Assembly: GCA_037042915.1 (NCBI GenBank) | Contig: CM073203.1 | Location: 1,302,001 to 1,366,000 of the forward strand | Direction of reading: 5' to 3' | DNA: 64,000 bases | Source: Auricularia sp. M13 | Taxonomy: Eukaryota; Basidiomycota; Agaricomycetes; Auriculariales; Auriculariaceae | Shown here: in pieces, positions 54,993 through 64,000 of the stretch | How positions within the stretch are numbered: position 1 is the stretch's first letter | Layout of the letters: every line of letters begins with the position of its first letter | The notes under the pieces: model-generated | The model's database searches: none | Seen by the model: only the letters and a program-made list of their open reading frames with translations | Told to the model about the DNA's origin: nothing | Position numbers and translations under genes: made by a program

Positions 54993-57900
54993 ATGCCTCC
55001 ACGGAAACGCGCGTCAGCCGTGGACAACGCTGTGCCACTTCGCCACAGCAGTCGCAGATCGTGGGTGTTCCTTTTTTTTTGTTTCTGCCCTGTGCTGACG
55101 GCACTTCAGTGGTGCCGCTGTGTCCGAGCCTGAGTCTCAGCCCGTGCCCGAGCCTGAACCCGAGCCTGAACCCGAGCCCGAGCCCGAGCCCATTGCTCAG
55201 CCTGAGTCCGGGTCTGAGTCTGATGGTGCCATGCAGGGCAAGGGCAAGGGCAAGAGCAAGAGGAAGGGCAAGGGCAAGGGCAAGCCTGAACCCCGATCCG
55301 AGCCGCAAGAGTCTCGCTCCAAGGACAAAGTGTAAGTCCATGGCTTTTGGTGCTTTGCTTGCAGCTAACTATCCTTTAGTAAAACCTCCAAGCCAAAGCA
55401 GACTTCGGTACAGCGCCTCCAAGAGGACCTAGCTGCTACTCCGCCCGCCTCGCTGACTCCGTGAGTCTCTGCCTCTTGATTATTGTTTTATTTATTGACT
55501 TGACCCAGCATTGAGCGAGTGCTTGAAGCTGATGGTGCAACGGTTGCCCCGCCCGCTCCTGTGCCCACTCAAACGGCAACCAACCCAGAGGTCCAGCCCG
55601 AACTGCCTGACTTTGGGCTCGAGTTCACCCCCGCCAGACCGCCCAATGGGGAACGTGGTCGCCGACAGGAGCGCTCGGCCTCTCCGCAGTCACCGTCTCG
55701 CCACCGCCGCAGTGCAAGCCCGTTTGTGCCGGGTCCGCGTGCATCTCGCCGCCGCTCGCACTCGCGCTCCATATCCCATGACCGCCGCTCGCGTTCATCC
55801 AGTGCTGCACCTTCGGTGCGCATTGCTGTGCGTGAGCAGGAGCCAGCCCCTCCAACTGTGCGAGTCCGCTCCACCTGCGTCCACACCCCAGGCTGGGCAG
55901 GCTGCTGACCCCGAGGCCCAACCCGCTCCAAAGCCATCGACCAACAACCACGTTCATCGCAAGAGGGGTTCTCGGGCTGTGTCGGGTGGGGATGGTTTGA
56001 ACGGCTCTTCGCGCACAGCAGGTGGTACCACTCGGGGGAAGCATCGTCCTCCTGGTGTTCAGGCCAGCTTGCAGCCTTCTCCCCCACCTGTCATAGTTGA
56101 CAACAGTCTTGGTGCGCTTTATATTTCTTCTTTCTTTGACTAGACTCTCATGGTTGCACAGTCATTGACGTTGGATGTTTATTCAAGTGTTACTTCGGAG
56201 TCAGGTGACTTGGCCCAGATTCGCACAGTGTCATCACCGACTCTTGGTGACGTCTTGACTGCGCTGCACCGTGTGGTCCCTGACAAAGGTATGTGCTGCT
56301 GCCTCGCTCTGTGATACATACTTACCCATGTTTAGCGAGCTCTGCCATTGTTCATGTTCGCCATAAGGAGCGGTGGATGGCCAAGGGGCCCATTGCTGAC
56401 CTTCTTCGGTCACGTGAGCTGTTCACTGCGTGGGATACTGCTCCCAAGGACAATGCTGCAACAACGTGCATTGTGCTGGTGTGTTGTGTTGCTTTTTAGT
56501 TTTGACACAAACTAATATAAGTATAGGCGCCAAGTGCTGCTGCTGCTGCTGTCTCCCTCCCTGCTGCCTCAACGGGCAAGCTGTCGCACAAGACTGATCA
56601 AGCTGCCTCTGTGCGCTCAGCACTGGGTGGCGACCGCTCCCTTTTTCTCCGTCCAGTCGGCGACAGCAGGCAGGCATTTGTGCGTTACCAGTACATAACG
56701 AGCATGCAGAAGGTCTACGATCAGATGGTCGAGGACCGTGTTTGGCCCATCCCTGGATCAAGCGTTGCGACATCCCTGGCGCATTTATCTCTATCTCGCA
56801 GTGGAGCAGTTATCTGCCGTTCAGAGACGTACGTCGTTTGTGACCCTTAGCCTTGACTGTGTTCTTAGTTCTCATAGGTGTACCCTGGCTCTGCGCTGCA
56901 CAACTACCTCACCCTGCCCAATAAGAAGCACAATGTTGTGTCGATCTTTGGTGTGTACCAGGAGCGTTTCCAGCTCAAGGACCTCGCCACTGCCATTGAT
57001 CGTCTTCCTCCACCTCCTGCTGAGGAGGAAGCCTCAACTCCGTCTTCGTCGAGTGACTCTCGTTCTCCCTCTCCGGCACCTGCTCGTCGCCACCGCTCGC
57101 GTTCACTCACTCGACGTGCTCGGGACACTCGCTCGCATTCACCCACTCGACGTGCTCGCAACACTCGCTCTCCTAGCCGCCCTCGCTCATACTCGCCCGG
57201 TCATCGTTATCAGTCTCCCACTCGCCGCCACACCTCTCGTTCACCCAGCCGCCGGTACCGTCGTTCACGTTCTCCTGGCCACCCTCGTCGTTCGCGCTCG
57301 CGCTCTCCCAGTCGTCAGTTGAGTGCTCACCCACGCTCATCGGCTATGCCGTCCTCTCCAGCCCCATCCAGGGCATCTACTTCCCACTCCACCCATTCTC
57401 GTAAGCGAGATGGCAACCACTCCCAGGATCGTTCATCCAAGCGCACAAAGCGGTAGGTAGACTGTCATATATCTTAGATCTAGAATAATTATTTCCACAG
57501 TGCCAGTGGTTTGGCAACTTGCATCGCTGCATGTGTTCGATTATTCGCCTTACTCCTGCTCGTCCACTGGCTTGTTCCTGGTGTTGCTGCCGCTGATCCT
57601 GAGGTGCCTTTCCCCAACATACGCTTTGCGGACTTCAGTTCGTTCATCATGCAGCATTTCCAACCTGACGTCTCTTTGGCTGTGGTGTTGTCCTTCCTGT
57701 TCTCTGGTCTTCGGAATCCCGAGGTGTTGTCGCTGCACTTCCGCCGCAAGGTGCGGTGCAGTCCTCGAGATGCCCAGAAGACCGAGTCGAACTGGGGGAA
57801 GTTTGTTGCTTCTAGAATGGTCTCTGCCTGGGACAAGCACTCTCTGGATCAGCCTGGTTCAAAGCTTCTACGACGTGTCACATCGGACGCCCAGCGTGCT

Positions 57901-59399
57901 GACAAAACCCAGGCGATGTTCACAGCGCTTGAGTCTTTCGTCGAGTTGGCAGGATTTGGACAGCTCGTGAACAATGGTGACTCGCTTCCCCACATTGACG
58001 AAAGTCAGCTCCAGCACCTCATGTTCCTTTCTACCACTCGCACAGAGTGTCGGACAAAGGGATGCGAGGGAGCTGCCCTCAAGCGGGGTAGCAAGGATGA
58101 CGATGTTCCTGAGATTACTGTGATCCAGGGTACCCACATCCACCATGGTGCTTTTCTTCTCGCGGCACATTGCACCCTTTGCAACTCGTACTACTATCCG
58201 GACCATTCGACTCACAGTCCAGCTGGTACGAAAATGTGATACTATTAGCCAGCTGTGCCTTACCTCAAGATTGGTCGTTCGCTCTGGGTCGATCGTGCAT
58301 TTTCTCGGACCATTCTCAAGGGTCTCAAGTCGTTTGCGTCGACAGCATTGTTGACAGAGTTTTGGGCACAGTCGTTTTGGCCGCAGGGCAGCTTGACGCG
58401 TCGGCATGTCTGGCAGTGCTTTGTCCAGGCTTCAGTTCGCGAGGTCTCAGCTGCGATCAACAAGCGGTTCTTGATACCTGACGCGCTTCCCATCGCCGAT
58501 GTGGTCAAGCAGGCCAATCTTCACCTGAAGAATGGCGGCAGGACTGAGACTGGCATGATCGGCGGCGAAGTTCCGACTGCCTCTGCGCATTCCTGTTCGG
58601 AGTGTGTCCAACCATACCGCGCCCCAGCTGCTCTTGATCGCACTGTTGATGCTGCCGCAACTCAGGGTGTCGATGAGGTCCAGGCAGTTGCGCCTGCCCT
58701 GGATGCAGATGCTGTTCGTGATGCCCCATCTGGCTCTGTGCAACTGGAGCTTGAGGGCCAGCGCACTGTGACTGCTCGTGTCATTGATGGTCTTGTGATG
58801 GGCCCACTGGTGTGTTTTCTTAATTCCTAACATATGGTTCAAACTTACAAGTTTTGTAGCACTGCGCAATGGAGGGATGTGTACAACCCCTCGTTGATGC
58901 TTCTCGTGGTGTCTGGTGCCAGGAACATCTCAACGAGCGCGGCCATCTCTGCCATGTTAAGGGCTGCCACTCTGTTCTGGTGGAGGGTACGCGTGCGTGC
59001 AATGCTCATCGGGCTGAATGGAACAAGCACCTTTCGCGCTTTGGCCGACAATCTCTCCTTGGTGTTCGTCGTCTCATTCGTCGTTCTGAGAATGAGGCAC
59101 TTCCTTGGAACCCTGCCCAGCGTACACGCCCTGCACCGCCTTCTCACGACATTGACGACGAGGCTGAGCCACCAGCACGAGCCAACTACTTTACGCCTTC
59201 TCGCTTTTACTGCGTCGAACTCATGGTTGCTCCATGTGGTGTTCCTGTTGCCTGGGCACTGTTCGATCGCTCTGAATCGCCGACAAAGATTATCGAGTTC
59301 ATCGAGAAACACCACCCAACACCAGAGTCCAAGTCGCAGTACTACATCATCGACAAGGCTTGCGCTGTTCTTCGTCGAAGCACACTCGCAACACTGGGC
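54993..59399 (+). pseudogene. CxC5/CxC6 gene with Pro-Glu and Arg-Ser-rich N-terminal part, 3' end cut by LINE-B
   Basis: Probable exons begin 54993-55060 (MPPRKRASAVDN), 55110-55331 (VPEPEPEPEPEPEPEP, then KGKGKSKRKGKGKGK), 55380-55460 and 55509 on (ERVLEADGA). Further exons lie at about 56160-57452, ending in an Arg-Ser-rich tract (SRSPSRRYRRSRS). A GTAGGT...CACAG intron (57453-57500, 48 nt) joins this in frame to a CxC5/CxC6 part: HSTTRTECRTKGC-type cysteines (TECRTKGCEG), AAHCTLCNSYYYPD, VPYLKIGRSLWVDR, an intron at 58810-58859, then HCAMEGCVQPL, WCQEHLNERGHLCHVKGC, FYCVELMVAPCGVPVAWALFD and YYIIDKACAVL. There LINE-B1 cuts it. Oddities: a frame change near 55865 (or a 34-base intron) and a 30-bp insertion with a CCAGCTG repeat near 58225-58260. 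Role unknown. It is clearly diverged from the gene at 1-2851. Splitting into two genes near 57480 is possible. Confidence 0.6.
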
Positions 59400-60566
59400 T
59401 CCTAGAGCGCACTGCAGCAGCACTCCATGACGCTCTCAATGGTGCCACTCAGGCCAAGGTGCCCAAGAGGAGACCCTCTAAGCACTCTCAGCCCTGGTGG
59501 ACTCCTGCACTCACTCAGAGCTTGCAGAAGATGCGAGAGGCAGAGAGAGCTGCACAGGACTTTGCAAGGCGCATGTGCCGCTCCAATGCAATCCTGACTG
59601 CAACTGCAGCCAGGGAGCGCAACTACCATCGTCGCCAGGTAAAGCGCACCAAGCGTGACTACTGGAACAAGGTAGTGGAGGATGCCACTGTGAATGACAT
59701 CTGGGACATGCGCAAGTGGTCCCAGGGACGTCGGGGGTACCGTTCTCCTGACATTCGTCGCCCAGATGGTACCTTTGCGCGCACTCATGCTGAGAAGTGT
59801 GATGCACTGCGCGAGACCTTGTACCAGCGCCCTCCTCACATAGAGGGCCTGGACGAGCCAGACCTGACCACACCACACCCAGAAGACATTCCCTACAGGG
59901 AGGTCACTCTGGAGGAGGTGAGAGAAGGCATCTTTGGACCTAACCCCCAGAAAGCGCCTGGTGATGAGGGAGTTCCCTACACTGGGTTGCGCTGGGCTTG
60001 GGATGTGGCACAGGAGGAGATCTATCTTCTCATTGCGCGCTGTGCTCTTTGGGGCTACCACCCTCGTCGCTGGAGACGAGCCATTGCATATGTGCTCAAG
60101 AAAGCAGGCAAGACTGATTGGTCTAATCCAAGGTCTTACAGACTGATTACCTTGCTTGTCTGCTTGGGAAAAGTCTTGGAGCGCATTCAGGCAAAGCGCT
60201 TGACCTACATGGCATCTGCCATGGGTCTTGTGCACCCCAACCAGTTTGGGGCCATGCCTGCGTCCTCCACTGTGGATGCTGCTCTGTGCTACACTCATGA
60301 TGTGCAGACTGCTCGTGACAAGGGTTTGGTGACTAGTTCCCTGACCTTTGACATCAAGGGTTACTTTGACTTTGTCAACCACCAGCGTCTCCTGCTGGTC
60401 TTGCGAGAGAAGCGTGTGCCTCTGCCCATTGTGCAGTGGGTTGCATCCTTCTTGCAGGACAGAGAGGCATCCATCTGCCTGGATGGTAGAGTCAGCAGCT
60501 GTAAGCCAGTTGAGAATGGAGTGCCTCAGGGCTCTCCAGTCTCTGGCATCCTCTCAGCCTTCTACT
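59400..60566 (+). mobile_element. LINE-B1 fragment: ORF2 reverse transcriptase part
   Basis: Open frame with QPWWTPALTQSLQKMREAER, VKRTKRDYWNKVVEDATVND, then the same RT motifs as the 50289-53017 copy up to [15 protein letters not shown]. It starts about 380 bases further 5' than that copy. It begins abruptly within the CxC6 part of the gene at 54993-59399, and after TTCTACT (60566) the sequence changes to LINE-B2. The first base is uncertain by a few positions. Confidence 0.8.
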
Positions 60567-63312
60567 ATAACGACCCTGCGCACTCCCCCACGACTCTGCA
60601 GCGACTTGGCAGCTTTGTGCGGTCGGGTGTACGCCGGTTGACCCCCAGGAGCACCAGGAGCACCAGGAACGAGCTGCAGAGCAGGCAGCTCACTAGGAAG
60701 CGGTCTGACAGCCCTCCTAGACACTCAGGTGCGCCCCAGCCAGTTTCCAAGCGTTATAGACGCTCCTCCTTTCGTTCTTCGCATCCTGGGGTCGAGACGA
60801 ACCAGGAGGCTCGCTTTGCAGCCCCTGGGGACGACCCCTTCGTTTCTGGACTCGATTTTCGCGCACACACATCTTCCACATCGCCTCCTGCATTCCACAC
60901 CATTCCTGGCACCAGAGCGCACTCTGTGCGCGTCCCAGGCTCGTTTTTGCACGAGGGTGACGTGGCCCCATCGGCTCCGGCCGGAGCGGACCGGTACCGC
61001 CTCCAGGAAGCGCCGGAACGCGCAGGAGGAGCCCAGCAGTCCCCTCCAGCCTCCCCAACTCGAGCTGCACACTCTGGTGTGCAGCAGCTGGCTGCACTGA
61101 CTCCAAATCGCTCAGAACACGCTCCTACCGCTTCAATGCGGCCCACAGTGTCTGCTCCTCGCCCCCTTAGTGCACTGCACACTGGGGACGAGCCTGCTGC
61201 ACTCACAACATCTGCTGTGCGCTCTGGGGTGTCCAAGCATGCCCTGGGCGCAATTCCGGCTCGTTCAACGGGCATTGGTATCGATGACCGGCTGGGGGCG
61301 TCAGGAAAGGTGGATGGGCTCGTCCTCGAGCAGGGCGCCGCATATCGAGCCACTAGCTCACCTGCTGCGCCCAAAACTGTCGAAACAAGTTCGGCCTCAC
61401 CAGAACAGGCTGAGGGAGCATCCAGAATTCAGGGTCTCGTTCCCACCGCTTCTGGACGCGCTCCTCGAGTTGCTGCACATGGCAGCGGCTCAGATCGCGC
61501 CCCCTCGATCAGAAATGACTGGGGTGTCGACTCAGCTCCTGGAGAGCCTCAATTGGCGCAGCCCCAGGTGAACCACAGGCAACCAAGTTGTCTTCTGCTG
61601 CAACAAAGTTGCCCTATGCTCGCCCTAGCACCTCAATCCCCCAAGGGGAGACTATGTCAGTCTGTGGTGACCGGGACATGCAGTCTGTGCACTCAGTTCA
61701 GAACTGGAGGGCACAGAATGTGCCAGCCAACTTGGGCTGTCTGCCAGACGGCACACCACTTGAGGAGGCAGTCAATGACATCAGGTCTGACCTGCAGCAC
61801 CTCATTGCACGTGCCACTGCAGTCAATGCGGCTGTCTGGAACCAGGAAGACCAGTACTGGCGCTGGGCAGACCTGTGGACAGCAGAGCGCGTCACTGAGC
61901 TTGCCAGAGTCATGTGCTCTTCGGCAGCTGCAGGCGAAGCAGAGCAACACTTTGGGTACTTGTCCTGCCCACAGCCCACACTCCTTGACACCCTTGTCTC
62001 GGATATGGCCGAGGTCAAGCGCAACATTGCCTTCCTCACTGCCCAACAGGCCTCTGCGCCTTCAAGTGCCCAACAGTAGCAGCCTGCAGCAGTAGCAGCT
62101 CCTACAGCCGCTCCTGCAAAGGCAAGCGCACCTGGCCGCTCCTATGCGTCGCGTGCTGCTCAGCCAGCTGCCAAAGGCACTTTGGTGCCTGCCCGTCCCA
62201 GTGCGGTGCCAAAGCCACCTCCTACCAATGGTCGTGCGCGCCACCACCCAGGTCGTCTCATCCTGAGCGTCCGTGCCACCCCTGAGCTCACTGCTCATGT
62301 GCGCAACAATGCAAGCCGCTTGCGCGCCGCAGTGAACACTGCGCTTGCTCCTCACAAGAGCAAGTCGCCTGCCAAGCTCCCACTTTGTGTCACAAGTGTG
62401 GACACCACTGCCTCTGGCAACATTGTGGTGGTTGCGGCAGATGGACTGACTTCAGCAGATCTGGTTGAACATGGAGATGCAATTGCGTCTGCCATTGTGC
62501 CAGACTCTGGCTCGTTCATCAAGGCGTCTCGCGATGAGCCTTGGCACCAAGTGCTAGTCAATGGTGTCTCGACTCGAGTTCATGACATTGAGGGACTGCC
62601 CACTGGGCAAGACCTCCTCTCAGACATTGTTGAGTTCAACACTCACAAGTTTGACTGGGCCACCATGCCACGCTGGCTGGGAAGTGCAGCAGACCTTGCT
62701 GGCAAGAGCTCAGGCTCTGTCATTTTGGCATTCCTGAGTGAGGCAGATGCTCGCTATGCAGTTGAGCATGCAGTCAGTGTCTTTGGACGCCTCTGCTCAG
62801 TTCGCTACTTTGAGGACATGCCTCGTCTGCGCACCTGTGACAGGTGTTGCAGCCTTGACTACACTGCTCGCATTTGCGACAAGCCCATGCGCTGTGGAGT
62901 CTGCAGTGCCATCACCCACACCACTGCCAACCACACTTGCGAGCAGATGGAGTGCGAGTTCTACAGCTCTGTACATGCACCTGGAACTCACTGTGAGCAC
63001 ACTCAGCTCAAGTGCCCTCACTGTGGTGGGGCACATGTTGTGCGCGACTCCCAGTGCAAGATCTGGCAGTGGCGTCGCATGGCGCTGCGCAAGCCCAGAC
63101 ATGATGCACCCAAGGCTGCAACTGCACCCAAGCTGCGCCGCACCAAGAGCAGAGTTGCACTTGGCCCCAAGGCCAATGTGTCTGGCAGCAATGCGGTCCC
63201 TCTGGGGACTAACTCTCGCTCAGAGGCAGACGCCGCGGCCAAGGCTGCAGCAACTGCAAGCAGCACTCGTGACAAGCCCAGCACACCTGCGCCTGACACT
63301 GAGTCTGCATGA
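60567..63312 (+). pseudogene. LINE-B2 ORF1 protein
   Basis: The N-terminal part (60567 to about 61600) is Ser/Pro/Arg-rich. A frame change near 61590 leads to the main part: ATAVNAAVWNQEDQYWRWAD, LLDTLVSDMAEVKRNIAFL, then after a single TAG at 62077-62079 (probably from CAG in a Gln run) a basic Ala/Pro segment, an RRM-like fold region (GRLILSVRATPELTAHV, SGSVILAFLSEADARYAVEH) and gag-like knuckles CDRCCSLDYTARIC, CGVCSAITHTTANHTC and CPHCGGAHVVRDSQC. This is the usual ORF1 plan of Tad-like LINEs, an RNA-binding protein. The stop TGA (63310-63312) overlaps the ATG of ORF2. Confidence 0.75.
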
Positions 63313-63547
63313 GAGACACCACTCGCCCCATTTGTGTCTCCCTGACCAATGTGCGACGTCTCAATGACTCGCAGTCTGCACTCTTCACTCCTGGCTCCCA
63401 TTATGGGACCCCTCTTGCATCTGATATTTATCTGGTCACTGAACCGTGGTGGTGCGTTGGTGATGAACCAGACGAGCCACACTACTCTGTCAAGGAACCA
63501 GCAGGCATGTATCCCATCCTGCCAGTTCAAGTAGTGCCTGCTCTTGA
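63309..63547 (+). pseudogene. LINE-B2 ORF2 start, cut after about 80 codons
   Basis: ATG at 63309 overlaps the ORF1 stop as ATGA. It reads TTRPICVSLTNVRRLNDSQS and ASDIYLVTEPWW, the N-terminal strand and early part of an APE-type endonuclease. It is interrupted at 63547 by the TC/AG tail of LINE-B3. ATGA overlap suggests termination-reinitiation for ORF2 translation. Confidence 0.7.
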
Positions 63548-64000
63548 GAGAGAGAGAGAGAGAAATTCTTGAATTTTAGACAGCGTGAGCAGGCTACAAA
63601 TACAGAGCCAAGACGCTGTGGTCTGTACAAAGTACATTCCAATGGGTCAACATGGGGCAGGCAAGGGGGGTCGTAACAGGGGTGTAGAGGGATCTAGTGC
63701 AAACTGGTGTGGATTCTGGGTGTAACAAAGTTGTGAGCGCAGTTTCATAGGGGTATAGGGGCATAGGGTCATAGAATAAATAAAAATATACAAACATACC
63801 ATAACTTCATGCGCCTCATCAGCACATGAAGTGACCAGCTCGCCAATAAGCAAGCAGATGTTAGCAAGTAAGCAGCTGCATGTGGCCCTTTAGGGCCACT
63901 GTGGGTGTATCTCTTGAGACACTCAAGAAAAGTATCTTAGAGACTGATAGAGGGTAGAGGACAGAGTCTGGATGGGTGGGGCTGTAGCCTACAGACAAAG
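63548..64000 (-). mobile_element. LINE-B3: 3' UTR of a reversed copy, runs off the window
   Basis: An AG run followed by AAATTCTTGAATTTTAGACA matches the 3' UTR of the copy at 49762-53017 almost base for base (49762-50213). The coding part lies beyond 64000. Confidence 0.85.

Larger units (their letters stand above)
60567..63547 (+). mobile_element. LINE-B2: 5' part with ORF1 and start of ORF2
   Basis: A second copy of the family in the same orientation, apparently with its 5' region, placed inside LINE-B1 after 60566 and itself cut at 63547 by the reversed LINE-B3. It holds ORF1 and the first 80 codons of ORF2. Whether 60567 is the true 5' end or a recombination point cannot be told, because the far side lies outside the window. 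Confidence 0.65.

Overview
The window looks like a repeat-rich, transposon-dominated stretch of a mushroom-forming fungus (Basidiomycota, Agaricomycetes). The evidence is short GT-AG introns of about 45-60 bases, two genes of the CxC5/CxC6 cysteine-cluster type that accompany KDZ transposases in these fungi, Ty3/Gypsy elements of fungal type, Tad-like LINEs and many TA-flanked non-autonomous elements. No rRNA, no convincing functional tRNA and no CRISPR array were seen.

Layout. 1-2851: the 3' part of a CxC5/CxC6 gene, split in frame by an 863-bp palindromic element. 3417-3945: a TA-flanked MITE. 4276-7062 (minus): an apparently intact eight-exon gene of unknown function, the best candidate for an ordinary host gene. 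9404-16404: a foldback element, a 2-kb element with 10-bp target duplications and a very GC-rich core, a tRNA-like relic, and a Tc1/mariner element with TIRs and a transposase carrying one stop. 16509-28140: a nest in which a foldback element is split by a roughly 6.8-kb LINE (LINE-A), which itself carries a hAT-type MITE, a second foldback, an 863-bp palindrome and a 1.78-kb TIR element with a three-exon gene. 28150-33093: further MITEs and decayed coding sequence.

33094-43349 is a young Ty3/Gypsy element (Gypsy B, minus strand) with two almost identical 1.57-kb LTRs. 43656-54913 is a second one (Gypsy A, minus strand, chromodomain type), with a 3' LTR only and with an 863-bp palindrome and a LINE-B copy inserted in it. 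Both carry plus-strand (antisense) open reading blocks between pol and the 3' LTR, with a TATA-like box ahead. 54993-59399 is a second, diverged CxC5/CxC6 gene with a long Pro-Glu and Arg-Ser-rich N-terminal part. It is cut at its 3' end by a stack of LINE-B copies that runs off the right edge.

The genes do not form a pathway. The common theme is layered transposition: DNA-transposon derivatives that target TA, LINEs that leave microsatellite tails, and LTR elements. The points most worth a second look are the EN-RNase H-RT domain order of LINE-A, the antisense genes inside both Gypsy elements, the small gene inside the 1.78-kb TIR element, the family whose ends look like splice sites, and the tRNA-like ends of the 863-bp palindromes.
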